A DNA stretch of 64,000 nt from Aurantibacter_A sp039941195 (GTDB lineage: Bacteria > Bacteroidota > Bacteroidia > Flavobacteriales > Flavobacteriaceae): NCBI RefSeq assembly GCF_039941195.1, contig NZ_JBDVFA010000085.1, positions 150,796 through 214,795 of the forward strand, read 5' to 3'. Below are positions 8,833 to 17,804 of this stretch, piece by piece. The position numbers and the translations under genes are program-made. The notes under the pieces are model-generated. The model saw nothing but the letters and a program-made list of their open reading frames with translations. It was not told the DNA's origin and did no database searches. Position 1 is the stretch's first letter; each line of letters opens with the position of its first letter.

Positions 8833-10096
8833 TTGCTGTGGTAACAGGGTCTAGTTCTAGTTGAAATACTTTTTGAATAAGTTCTAAGCTAGTATCGGAA
8901 TCAACATTATCGCCTTTAAGATGGTTGGCGAATTGTTTGGTAATTTTTTGAATAATACGACCTGAAATAACGTCGGCTTGCTGCGCATCAAAATCAATTC
9001 TTTTTTTGGACTGATAATCTAGCTCTTCGTCTTTCATTGTATTAAGCTTTTGCTTTAAAGCTTTAATCACTGGAGCAAACTTTCGGGTTTCTAGCCATTG
9101 ACTAAATTCACCTTTTACTTCACTTATGATAGATTCGGCATGTGGAACAAAAAGTTTTCTACGCTCTAAAGTTTCATCAGTCATTTGAGAAAGGTGATCC
9201 AAATGAATAAGAGTGATATTTTCTAATTCGGAAACATCATCGGAGACGTTTTTTGGAATAGAAAGGTCTAGTATTAATAGCGGTTTTTTATTGTAAATTA
9301 ATTCTTTAGAAATCGTTGGTGATTGCGCACCAGTTGCTACAATTAAAACATCAGAATTGCGTATTTCTGTTTGTAAATCTCCATAGTCTTTAACTACTAA
9401 ATTAAACTTACCGGCAATCTTTTCTGCCTTGTCTTTAGTTCTGTTAATTAAGGTGATATGGTTATTCTTCGTATGCTTTATTAAGTTTTCACAAGTATTT
9501 CTTCCTATTTTTCCTGTACCAAATAACAAAATATTTTTCTGAGAAATATCGGGAATGTTCTTAAGTATATATTGTACAGAAGCAAAAGCGACAGAAGTAG
9601 CACCAGAGGATATTTCGGTTTCGTTTTTTATACGTTTGCTTGCTTGAATAACAGAATTGCAAAGTCGTTCTATAAATGGATTGGCAAGACCTTGTTTTTT
9701 CGACTTATTAAAACTTGATCGTAACTGACTAATTATTTCAAAATCACCTAAAATTTGGCTGTCTAGTCCAGTGCCTACTTTAAAAAGATGACTAATCGCT
9801 TCATTGTTTTTATACACATAAGCAACTTCTTGAAATTCTTCAACCGAACCTTTGGTATTGTCGCAAAGTAATTTTATTAATTGAAACGGATGCTGCGCGA
9901 AACCATGTAGTTCTGTACGGTTACATGTTGAAGTAGCCAAAATACCATCCAAACCAATTTCCTTGGCTTGTACCAATAAATTATTGGTTGCAGTGTCGTT
10001 CAGACTAAATTTACCACGAATTACTGCATCAGCCTTTTTGTAGTTGAGGCCAATGGTATAGAATGAGCTATGTTTAGATAAGTGGTAAGCTTTCAT
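8825..10096 (-). CDS. hemA: Glutamyl-tRNA reductase
   Basis: First committed step of C5 heme synthesis: NADPH reduction of glutamyl-tRNA to glutamate-1-semialdehyde. 423 residues from the ATG at 10096, starting MKAYHLSKHSSFYTIGLNYKKAD; an ATG 33 nt upstream adds non-conserved residues. The catalytic cysteine is Cys58 in STCNRTELHG. A Rossmann domain (LLFGTGKIGRNTCENL) and a C-terminal dimerisation helix follow. A TATTTTTG primary-type -7 element lies on the minus strand at 10122-10115, which supports the downstream start. It heads the operon and is divergent from an AraC regulator. hemL is not in this window. Confidence 0.96.
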   Translation of the reverse strand: MKAYHLSKHSSFYTIGLNYKKADAVIRGKFSLNDTATNNLLVQAKEIGLDGILATSTCNRTELHGFAQHPFQLIKLLCDNTKGSVEEFQEVAYVYKNNEAISHLFKVGTGLDSQILGDFEIISQLRSSFNKSKKQGLANPFIERLCNSVIQASKRIKNETEISSGATSVAFASVQYILKNIPDISQKNILLFGTGKIGRNTCENLIKHTKNNHITLINRTKDKAEKIAGKFNLVVKDYGDLQTEIRNSDVLIVATGAQSPTISKELIYNKKPLLILDLSIPKNVSDDVSELENITLIHLDHLSQMTDETLERRKLFVPHAESIISEVKGEFSQWLETRKFAPVIKALKQKLNTMKDEELDYQSKKRIDFDAQQADVISGRIIQKITKQFANHLKGDNVDSDTSLELIQKVFQLELDPVTTANE

Positions 10097-10214
10097 GTAA
10101 GTGTGAAACGGAAGCAAAAATAATGGCATTCAACTTCTAAAAATAACGCTAGAGGAACAATAAGTATCGATATGAGTATTTTTAGTTATAAATGAATGTA
10201 AATACGTTGAAATC

Positions 10215-10237
10215 CAGTATTTTCGTAGTAAATACTG
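10215..10237. promoter_or_regulatory. Inverted repeat in hemA-araC intergenic region (candidate operator 1)
   Basis: CAGTATTT at 10215-10222 is the exact reverse complement of AAATACTG at 10230-10237, with a 7-nt spacer. It lies centrally in the 184-bp region between divergent hemA and the AraC-type gene. An operator for the AraC protein or another dimeric regulator is plausible, but only from position. Confidence 0.4.
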
Positions 10238-10254
10238 CGTTTTACAATGTTCCT

Positions 10255-10273
10255 ATTTAGAACGTTTCTAAAT
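10255..10273. promoter_or_regulatory. Inverted repeat upstream of araC-type gene (candidate operator 2)
   Basis: ATTTAGAA (10255-10262) and TTCTAAAT (10266-10273) are perfect 8-bp arms around a 3-nt centre, ending 7 nt before the ATG of the regulator. This spot could autoregulate the regulator or mask its translation start. The region is AT-rich, so chance cannot be excluded. Confidence 0.35.
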
Positions 10274-10280
10274 AAATATT

Positions 10281-11183
10281 ATGAAAAAAGAAGGTCTACT
10301 CGAAGTAAAAAACATCGCTCAAGGTTCCTTTCAGGAAGTATTGATAGATGATGGCTTTTTTGTATTGAAATTACAAAACGATGAGTCTAGCATTCAGAAA
10401 GTTACGCGTGAAATTGATAGTTCTTTTATTCAATTTCATTTTTGTTTAAAAGGCAATGCCAAGTTTATATTTAATGATGGTCGCTATGCTTTAGAGGTTT
10501 CCGAAGAGAATTCACTTTTACTGTACAATACACAGGTAGACTTGCCATTAAATTTGGAATTAAGTGAAAAATCTTGGTTGGTTTCTGTCGTTATGACCAT
10601 TCGAAAGTTTCACTCTTTGTTTTCTTCTGAAGCAGATTATATTCCATTTTTAAGTGCGGATAATAAAGAGAAGAAATATTATTCTCAAGAAAAAGTATCC
10701 CCTGCTATTGCAGTTATTTTAAGCCAGTTAATTAATTATAACTTACATCCTTCCATTAAGACTTTATATATAAAGGGTAAGGTGTATGAGTTAATTGCCT
10801 TATATTTTAACAAAAGTGATGATGCCGATATTGAACAATGTCCGTTTTTGGTAGATGAGGATAATGTGCGTCGCATCCGCCAGGCAAAAGAGATAATGAT
10901 TTCTAGAATGGCTGAGCCTCCTACATTGGCTGAACTTTCAGAAGAAATAGGGCTTAGTCTTAAAAAATTGAAAGAAGGATTTAAACAAATTTATGGCGAT
11001 TCGGTTTATAGTTTTCTTTTCGATTATAAAATGGAATTTGCTCGTAAAATGCTTGAAACTGGACAACATAATGTAAACGAAGTAGGCTTGCGTGTTGGTT
11101 ATAGTACTGCCAGTCACTTTATTTCTGCATTCAAAAAGAAGTATGGGACAACGCCCAAGAAGTACGTGATGTCATCAAATTAA
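10281..11183 (+). CDS. AraC-family transcriptional regulator, PchR-like
   Basis: 300 residues. Two helix-turn-helix units of the AraC type fill the C-terminal 100 residues (TLAELSEEIGLSLKKLKEGFKQIYG and NVNEVGLRVGYSTASHFISAFKKKYGTTPKKY). The N-terminal 190 residues form a cupin-like sensing domain. The DNA-binding half resembles PchR, the siderophore-responsive activator branch. It is divergent from hemA with two inverted repeats between them, so control of heme synthesis by iron or a tetrapyrrole is a reasonable inference. The ligand is unknown. Confidence 0.85.
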   Translation: MKKEGLLEVKNIAQGSFQEVLIDDGFFVLKLQNDESSIQKVTREIDSSFIQFHFCLKGNAKFIFNDGRYALEVSEENSLLLYNTQVDLPLNLELSEKSWLVSVVMTIRKFHSLFSSEADYIPFLSADNKEKKYYSQEKVSPAIAVILSQLINYNLHPSIKTLYIKGKVYELIALYFNKSDDADIEQCPFLVDEDNVRRIRQAKEIMISRMAEPPTLAELSEEIGLSLKKLKEGFKQIYGDSVYSFLFDYKMEFARKMLETGQHNVNEVGLRVGYSTASHFISAFKKKYGTTPKKYVMSSN

Positions 11184-11228
11184 CATAAACTTGACCCTTA
11201 TTAGTAAGATTTATTAGACTGTAAGGTA

Positions 11229-11248
11229 TATTTTTGCAACTGCAAAAA
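11229..11248 (+). promoter_or_regulatory. Primary-type -7 element overlapping an 18-bp palindrome
   Basis: TATTTTTG (11229-11236) fits the Bacteroidota -7 consensus TAnnTTTG. It overlaps a perfect palindrome, TTTTTGCA (11231-11238), AC, TGCAAAAA (11241-11248), ending 7 nt before the ATG of the ThuA gene. A repressor bound here would block the promoter; alternatively it could form a 5' leader hairpin. Confidence 0.5.
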
Positions 11249-11255
11249 TGAAATT

Positions 11256-12050
11256 ATGTTCCCCCGTAAACTACAATTAATACTTTTTGCTGCACTACTT
11301 TGTGCAGTAGGTTGCCAGAAAGACAATGAGTTAATACAAGATATCGAAGCTACTGAAGAGAAGGCAATTCTCGAGAAGATGAATTCGGAAGAGGTAACTG
11401 AAGAATCCGTATTAGTTTTTTATAAAACGGCTAGTTTTAAACATACATCCATAGCGAAAGGCATTGAAACACTTGAAGCATTAGCGTTAGCAAATAGTTT
11501 TTTATTGGAAAGCACTGATGATAGTGCGTTGTTTACTACTGAAAATCTTCAAAATTATGACTTGGTTATTTTTTTAAACACAACCGGTGATATTTTAAAC
11601 GATACGCAACAGGAAGTTTTTGAAAACTATATTCAATCCGGCGGAAACTTTATGGGTGTTCATTCGGCATGTGATACCGAATATGATTGGCCATGGTATG
11701 GAGAATTGGTGGGCGCATACTTTTTAAGTCACCCAGAAATTCAAGAAGCTACTATTGATGTGGTAAACAATACACATGAAGCTACAAATCATTTAAGTGA
11801 TTCTTGGGAATTAACTGATGAATGGTACGATTTTAAAGAAATTAGTCCGAATGTAAGCGTCTTGTTAAATTTAGACGAAGCTACTTATGTTGGTGGTGCA
11901 AATGGCGAAAATCATCCTATAGCTTGGTATCAAGAATATGATGGTGGTCGCTCGTTTTATACTGGCATTGGTCATAATGAAGAAGTGTACGACTTGTCAG
12001 ATTTTAAAGAGCATTTATTGGGGGGTATAGCATACTGCTTGGAGCGTTAA
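11256..12050 (+). CDS. ThuA-domain lipoprotein
   Basis: 264 residues. A lipoprotein signal ends at the cysteine in LLCAVGC. Residues about 50-262 are a ThuA-like (glutamine amidotransferase-fold) domain with VLVFYKTASFKHTSI at its start, NFMGVHSACDTEYDWPWYGELVG in the middle and SFYTGIGHNEEVY near the end. ThuA-type proteins are linked to sugar metabolism, often fused or adjacent to sugar dehydrogenases, but the reaction is undefined. The gene appears monocistronic and converges on the DUF1460 gene with only 2 nt between stops. Confidence 0.88.
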   Translation: MFPRKLQLILFAALLCAVGCQKDNELIQDIEATEEKAILEKMNSEEVTEESVLVFYKTASFKHTSIAKGIETLEALALANSFLLESTDDSALFTTENLQNYDLVIFLNTTGDILNDTQQEVFENYIQSGGNFMGVHSACDTEYDWPWYGELVGAYFLSHPEIQEATIDVVNNTHEATNHLSDSWELTDEWYDFKEISPNVSVLLNLDEATYVGGANGENHPIAWYQEYDGGRSFYTGIGHNEEVYDLSDFKEHLLGGIAYCLER

Positions 12051-12052
12051 TA

Positions 12053-12895
12053 TTAATTGGGCCGTGCAACCAAAATACCAATATTCTTTTTAATTCCTTT
12101 TAAATATTCAGCTAAGGGTAGCTTCGAAACTTCTACTTCCATAGAGCCAGTAGAGGCATGTAATAAATGAATGCGCCCATCTTTTTCTCGAGTGGCAATA
12201 CCAGTATGCGTAACATCTAATCCGTTAATGGAGGTTGCCAATGCTATAATATCTCCCGATTTAATAAGATGTTCATTTTTGGCAATTTCATCTTGAGGGA
12301 GATAACAAAAGGTTTCTTTTGCCAATTCCTTTTCAGTTATTAAAATCTTCTCGAAATTGGTATGATCTTCTAAAAATGGGTAGAGCTCACGATGAGTTCC
12401 CATAAAATTGATTTCCTTATCTATGGCAACTCCCCCTAATTCATTGGTAATATTTTTAACCAAACCTTTTTCTTCATTGTTCGTTATCCATTCAGAGAAA
12501 TAATGCAAACGAGACCCGTATCCATTGAGGTTTCCATCATTATACCGAATGGTTTCAAGATGTTTGGTAAATGAATTAAAACCCGATTTTCCTTCTTTTA
12601 AATGCAAACCGAAGGCAAGTACATTCTCAACAAAAGTGGTACAATCGAGTCCGTGTAAGTTTACAACTAGCGATTCGGTTTCACCAATTTCTAGGGTTTT
12701 TGCAACATAGGGTATGCCTTTAAAAGTCTTTCCAATCGCAACCAAAGTTTTGCCGAAATCGTTCTCTAAAAGTCCATCGATTTCGATAGTTTTATCTTCG
12801 AAAGCCTGTTTGTCAGCTGGGGAGCAGGTTATCTGTTGGGCATAGGATAATGCTGAAACAGAGCATAATAAGAATAAATATAAAATATTCTTCAT
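12053..12895 (-). CDS. DUF1460 N-acetylmuramoyl-L-alanine amidase-like protein
   Basis: 280 residues with a cleavable signal peptide (MKNILYLFLLCSVSALSYAQ), so it acts in the envelope. The family signature LDCTTFVENVLAF carries the predicted nucleophile cysteine, and DVTHTGIA near the C-terminus supplies the histidine of an NlpC/P60-like papain fold. Members are thought to cleave peptidoglycan peptides or amide bonds. It starts 29 nt after the large TraB-like gene, so the two are probably co-transcribed. Confidence 0.87.
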   Translation of the reverse strand: MKNILYLFLLCSVSALSYAQQITCSPADKQAFEDKTIEIDGLLENDFGKTLVAIGKTFKGIPYVAKTLEIGETESLVVNLHGLDCTTFVENVLAFGLHLKEGKSGFNSFTKHLETIRYNDGNLNGYGSRLHYFSEWITNNEEKGLVKNITNELGGVAIDKEINFMGTHRELYPFLEDHTNFEKILITEKELAKETFCYLPQDEIAKNEHLIKSGDIIALATSINGLDVTHTGIATREKDGRIHLLHASTGSMEVEVSKLPLAEYLKGIKKNIGILVARPN

Positions 12896-12924
12896 AATAG
12901 AAAGGTGATATTCAAAAATAAGAA

Positions 12925-15900
12925 TTAATAACCATGATACCCATACATGCCATAACCGTTTGGCTTGTAGACTTCTGCTCTATTTCGGTCTTTTAATTGA
13001 AACTCTTCAATAACAAAGCCAATAACATCTTGGTCAGTTTCTGTGTCTTCAATACGCATTCCTGCATTTTTATAATAAGGATTGGTAGTAAGTGGTTTTC
13101 CCTTTTCAAAGACAACCAAGTTCATTGTAAAGTTCTTATCGTATTCTTTGTTATCTCTTGTCTTAAAGAAATACCCTGTATACGATTTGCCTTCATAACT
13201 CAAAGGCTTTTTGTCTAAGAACAGAATTGAATCTTGCTTTTTATTGTAATAAGAAAACTCAAAAACGCTGGCTTCGGCCAGTGCCTGTTCATTTTTATAG
13301 TCAGATGGAAAAAGATTCAGTTTCTTTATTTTTTTCAACTTATTAAATAGGAACAATCGTCCGTTAATATCTTCGGCAATTTCATGTAACATACCAGCGG
13401 GTAACGTTGTTTCATCTTGTGCTAATAGCGATAAATAGGTTGTTTTAATGCGATTATTCTTAACTAAAAGCAATCGGTTATAAAATTGGGTAATATCTTT
13501 TTCATTTATAAACGGGTAGAGCAAGACAGCGTAGGCTTCTAATATCCCATTATTCGAATTGTTAGATTCAGTAAATGCTGCGGTAGCACTTCCATAATTA
13601 CCAGATCTGCTCAATTGTCGTTTTAGTTGAATTTTGGCATCATTCAATATTTGTTTTCGGTATTTCTTATAACTCTTAGGTTTAATAATTTCTTTTTCTA
13701 CCAAACGTGCGAGCAGCGAAAAAATAGGCGATTTATATTCTTCTATACCACTATAATCTAATAGGTCAGGATATAATTTTTTAGCCATCGGAAGACTATC
13801 CATATAAGGTCTAAAGATTTGAGTTATCTCATGTTTATTGGAAGTAAGCGGTAAATCTTGAGCTAATAATTCCAATAGTAATTTAACCGATTTAACATCA
13901 GCATTTTTCGTAACCGACTTTAAAATTTTAGTCTGCGCATCTGAATTATTGTAAGATTTGGCATAAAATCTTTTAAAGAAATCAATTCCCTTAGGGTCAT
14001 TTAGCTTGCCTAGTTTTTGAATAAGAAAAGACTGAATATATTTTTGGTCATCTTTAAAATCAAAATTTTCAATATAATACTTCAACGAGTCTACAGTTGT
14101 ATGCTTAAAAGATATTAAGTTGTAACCATCTATTAGTATACTGTCATTTTCTCGAAGTGCTTTAAAGAAGGCTAAAGTTTTATCTTCAAAAATAGATTTA
14201 CCAATAACAGTATCGATAGGTTTAAAATTGTCGAAAAACTCACCAACAAATTTGCTTGGTTTTTCAAGAGTATCTATTTGTGCCTTTAATTCATATGCAA
14301 GTCCGTTTTTAACAACATTTTTTACTAAGATGCCTCTGGTGCTCGCTGTGTCGGTTAATGTTAATTGTAGTTCATGTGTTCCGTCTGTATAGGTGGTGTC
14401 TTTTTCACTGTAAATAATAAATTCTTTGTAGGCATGATTTTTTTTGCGAATAGACCATAATGAATCAATTGAAGGTAACATCATAAAATCATGAGCCTTA
14501 TTTAATTCTACTGTTATCGCTTCATTATTTTTGTTTTGATAAACAGATTTTTTATTGAAAGAGCTATAAGCTTTTGGCTTTTCGGTGCCAGTGTAATAAT
14601 TGTTAGAATTCTCAACAAATTTTGGAGGTTTTACATTGGAAACTGTACTAAAAAGCATGGCAGTATCTCGTATAGTCTCAAATTTGTTACGGTAGGTAGT
14701 TTCTTTTATTTTGAAGGACTTAAAAAATGGAGCAACCTTTTCTTCATTTTTAGTAACGATTCCTAATAAATAATAGTCCCCCCGCTTAAATGCAGTTTTT
14801 AGATAGATGTTTTTTTGTTGCGCGGCATTAATCGTAGCATTAGAAGTAAGGGTGTTGCTATCAACTACATTATATTTAGGCTTCAATTTTAAATCTTGAT
14901 AAAATCGTTTTTGAATTTGTTTGAGTTCAAAAGAATCGACTTCAATAAAATTGAAATCATTTAAAGTGATTTTTCGTAGAAAATAATACGAGTCCGAAAT
15001 GGAATCATAAGCCTCAGCAAAGCGATCGCCATTGCGTAATTGGTTTTTAAAGTTATATAAAGAAGGCATTGTAACTTCAAAATCTTTAAAGGCAGAAGCT
15101 ATGGAAACTTCTTTATTAATAGGCTTTCTAAATTGTATGCTATTAAAAATAGTGTCCGAATGCTGCGTTACAAAATCGCCTTCACCACCCATTTTAAAAA
15201 TAACAATTTCAAGAGGGCTTAGATAAATGTGATACCGTTGGTGGTCTCCATTTTTCAATTTATTTTTAATATCTAAACCTTCAAAACCGCTACGCTTAAA
15301 TCTTGTTTTTTCTATTATTTTACCTGGGATGTTTTCAAATAATAGTTTATCGATATCATCCAATGAAAAAACATCATCTTGCTTAAGGTATTGGAATGTC
15401 GGGATTCTATTGACCATAACATAACTACCATTTGCAAGATCTGGCGAAATGTAGGTAGTACTTGAATATTCGGCAACCGGATATAATTTATTAGGTAAAT
15501 CAATAGTAAAGAAACTATCATCGGGTTTAGTAGTTTTGTAGCCGTTCTGTCTAATTTTAGTTTCAAACATTTCCTTTAAACGCCTTCCTTTATAAGTGGC
15601 TTTGGAGGTCAGTGGTTTTACGGTATAGCCTCTATTTTTGAGCATAGCAATCACTCCATTTTTTCCTGGTAGATGTGCTGCGCCAATTCCGGTGAAAACT
15701 TTGGAGGTTTGCATTACCGAATCTAGCTTGTTGGCCATATTTCGATTCCGCGTATATAGCATATTTGTTAAATAATGCTTTGTATACATTGCGTTATCAA
15801 TAGAATCAAGTAGATTAATATTTCGATTTCTATAAGCGTCTTGTAAGATGCTCATAGGATCTTGCTCTTGCATTTTTTTCTGCAGCCATTCGTCTGGTTT

Positions 15901-16461
15901 TTGCTTCATTGCGTTTAGACTGGCGCGGCCAACGAGAGCGGCTGATTCTTCAAGGTCTTCTAAGGCAACCACCGGTTTTTCAAACTTCTTACCTGCCTGA
16001 TAGATAAACATATCTAAATAGGTTTCCTCTTCAAAATTTTGAGAATATTCGTTTGTACGGTAAAGAATATTGTTAACGCGTCGGTCTTCAAAAGAAAGGT
16101 AAGCGCCAATTTCTTCTTTTTTAGGATTTTTTATGGCGAATCGGGTTGAGTAAAATCCATTGGGATTTAAACCTGTGCCCATACCTCCGAAATTATCAGA
16201 ATTTTCAAGCCATGTATCGGGGTCTGATTCAAGAGCAACAACTTCACTTTTATCTAAAGCCTCGTAAAAAACATCATCTAAACGAAATGCAATCCTTTTG
16301 CTAACGTGCATTGTACCGTAGAGGTATGAAGATTGGGGCAATCCGTTACCGGAAATTTCCCAAAGTAAACTGTTCATGTTCTTGTTGATAGCATTACTGC
16401 CTGACTGGGCTGAGAGGCCAGCAACAAAGAACAATAGAACTAAAGTAAACTTCTTTTGCAT
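12925..16461 (-). CDS. Very long TraB/GumN-like secreted protein
   Basis: 1178 residues with a signal peptide (MQKKFTLVLLFFVAGLSAQ). Residues about 30-290 are a TraB/GumN domain: LLWEISGNGLPQSSYLYGTMHVS, VALESDPDTW, and the closing TGIGAAHLPGKNGVIAMLKNRGY. TraB proteins belong to a putative metalloprotease-like fold, with the GTMH and GAAH histidine motifs both present here. The remaining nearly 900 residues have no recognised family; they include a helical HEAT-like section around 840-1040. Typical GumN proteins are 280-320 residues, so this is a large extension. It precedes the DUF1460 gene. Confidence 0.8.
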   Translation of the reverse strand: MQKKFTLVLLFFVAGLSAQSGSNAINKNMNSLLWEISGNGLPQSSYLYGTMHVSKRIAFRLDDVFYEALDKSEVVALESDPDTWLENSDNFGGMGTGLNPNGFYSTRFAIKNPKKEEIGAYLSFEDRRVNNILYRTNEYSQNFEEETYLDMFIYQAGKKFEKPVVALEDLEESAALVGRASLNAMKQKPDEWLQKKMQEQDPMSILQDAYRNRNINLLDSIDNAMYTKHYLTNMLYTRNRNMANKLDSVMQTSKVFTGIGAAHLPGKNGVIAMLKNRGYTVKPLTSKATYKGRRLKEMFETKIRQNGYKTTKPDDSFFTIDLPNKLYPVAEYSSTTYISPDLANGSYVMVNRIPTFQYLKQDDVFSLDDIDKLLFENIPGKIIEKTRFKRSGFEGLDIKNKLKNGDHQRYHIYLSPLEIVIFKMGGEGDFVTQHSDTIFNSIQFRKPINKEVSIASAFKDFEVTMPSLYNFKNQLRNGDRFAEAYDSISDSYYFLRKITLNDFNFIEVDSFELKQIQKRFYQDLKLKPKYNVVDSNTLTSNATINAAQQKNIYLKTAFKRGDYYLLGIVTKNEEKVAPFFKSFKIKETTYRNKFETIRDTAMLFSTVSNVKPPKFVENSNNYYTGTEKPKAYSSFNKKSVYQNKNNEAITVELNKAHDFMMLPSIDSLWSIRKKNHAYKEFIIYSEKDTTYTDGTHELQLTLTDTASTRGILVKNVVKNGLAYELKAQIDTLEKPSKFVGEFFDNFKPIDTVIGKSIFEDKTLAFFKALRENDSILIDGYNLISFKHTTVDSLKYYIENFDFKDDQKYIQSFLIQKLGKLNDPKGIDFFKRFYAKSYNNSDAQTKILKSVTKNADVKSVKLLLELLAQDLPLTSNKHEITQIFRPYMDSLPMAKKLYPDLLDYSGIEEYKSPIFSLLARLVEKEIIKPKSYKKYRKQILNDAKIQLKRQLSRSGNYGSATAAFTESNNSNNGILEAYAVLLYPFINEKDITQFYNRLLLVKNNRIKTTYLSLLAQDETTLPAGMLHEIAEDINGRLFLFNKLKKIKKLNLFPSDYKNEQALAEASVFEFSYYNKKQDSILFLDKKPLSYEGKSYTGYFFKTRDNKEYDKNFTMNLVVFEKGKPLTTNPYYKNAGMRIEDTETDQDVIGFVIEEFQLKDRNRAEVYKPNGYGMYGYHGY

Positions 16462-16743
16462 ATATATTCTTGCGGGAATTTTGAGATAATTTAGTTGCCT
16501 AAAAACACTTGTAAATTAATTGTATTAACAATTACATAAACGTAAGAGCAGTCTATTATAACCATTTCTTATTGTGCTATAAATAATGCCACGAATTATT
16601 TTAACGGAATTTGGTTACATGTAGTATTTTTACACCCGAAAAAGAAGCTATTATTGTGAAATGAGACGCAAGAATATAAAAGCCATTAAATTATGGTTGT
16701 CGGTAAATTAAATCTTGCCTTTGAAAAATATTAGAAATAACAG

Positions 16744-17772
16744 ATGAAAGGAGTACTACTTGTAAATTTAGGATCACCTGAAAGTCCGACTGCGAAAGAT
16801 GTAAAACCCTATTTAGATGAATTTCTAATGGATGAAAGGGTTATAGATGTCCCAAATTGGCTTAGAAATATTATTGTCCGCGGTATTATATTAAGAACAC
16901 GCCCTAAAAAATCGGCAGAAGCCTATGCAAAAATTTGGTGGGAAGAAGGTTCGCCCTTAGTTGTAATTTCTGAACGATTTACAGAAAAGGTGCAAAAACA
17001 AACTACGTTGCCAGTTGCATTGGGTATGCGTTATGGTACGATGACAATAAAAAATGCTTTACAAGAACTTGTAGATAAAGGAGTAGACGAAGTTTTGTTG
17101 GTGCCATTATATCCACATTATGCGATGTCTAGTTTTGAAACCGTAGTGGTGAAAACTATGGAGGTTCAAGAAGAATATTTTTCAAATATTAAAATAACCA
17201 CTTTACCTGCATTTTATAAAAACGAGGACTTTATTAGAGTGCTTTCGGAACGCATAAAAGAAGGGTTGGAAGGCTTTGACTATGACCATATATTGTTTTC
17301 GTATCATGGTATTCCAGAACGGCATATTCGAAAAAGTGACCCAACACGTTTTCATTGTAAAATAAATGGGAGTTGTTGTAATACGAATTCTGTAGCGCAT
17401 AATACTTGCTATCGTCATCAGTGTTTTGAAACAACTAAAAAAGTTCAGGCGTATTTAAATTTGCCAGATGATAAAATTAGTAACTCTTTTCAGTCGAGGC
17501 TGCCCAACGACCCATGGTTGAAGCCATATACAGATTTTGAATTTGTTCGGTTTGCAGAAGAAGGTAAAAAGAATTTGGCAGTTATTACACCAGCTTTTGT
17601 TTCAGACTGTCTAGAGACTTTAGAAGAAATTGCGATGGAAGGGAAAGATCAATTTCAAGAAGCAGGTGGTGGAGATTACCGTCATATTTCTTGTTTAAAT
17701 GATGGTGATGCTTGGGTATCAGTTATGTCTGATTGGGTTAATAATTGGGAAAAAGAAGGCGTTTTGCCTTAA
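16744..17772 (+). CDS. hemH: Ferrochelatase
   Basis: Inserts Fe2+ into protoporphyrin IX, the last step of protoheme synthesis. 342 residues. Visible signatures are GVLLVNLGSPESP at the start, PLYPHYAMSSFET, the catalytic histidine in ILFSYHGIPERH, and the acidic VSDCLETLEEI motif. A cysteine-rich stretch (HCKINGSCCNT then CYRHQC) lies after the catalytic histidine and could bind metal or an iron-sulfur cluster. It is transcribed alone on the plus strand, 6 kb from the main hem operon. Upstream there is a weak TTG (16697) and TGCCTTTG (16716-16723) promoter candidate. Confidence 0.96.
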   Translation: MKGVLLVNLGSPESPTAKDVKPYLDEFLMDERVIDVPNWLRNIIVRGIILRTRPKKSAEAYAKIWWEEGSPLVVISERFTEKVQKQTTLPVALGMRYGTMTIKNALQELVDKGVDEVLLVPLYPHYAMSSFETVVVKTMEVQEEYFSNIKITTLPAFYKNEDFIRVLSERIKEGLEGFDYDHILFSYHGIPERHIRKSDPTRFHCKINGSCCNTNSVAHNTCYRHQCFETTKKVQAYLNLPDDKISNSFQSRLPNDPWLKPYTDFEFVRFAEEGKKNLAVITPAFVSDCLETLEEIAMEGKDQFQEAGGGDYRHISCLNDGDAWVSVMSDWVNNWEKEGVLP

Positions 17773-17804
17773 AGTTTTTTGGACAATTTATTCTATGTAG
17801 TAGA

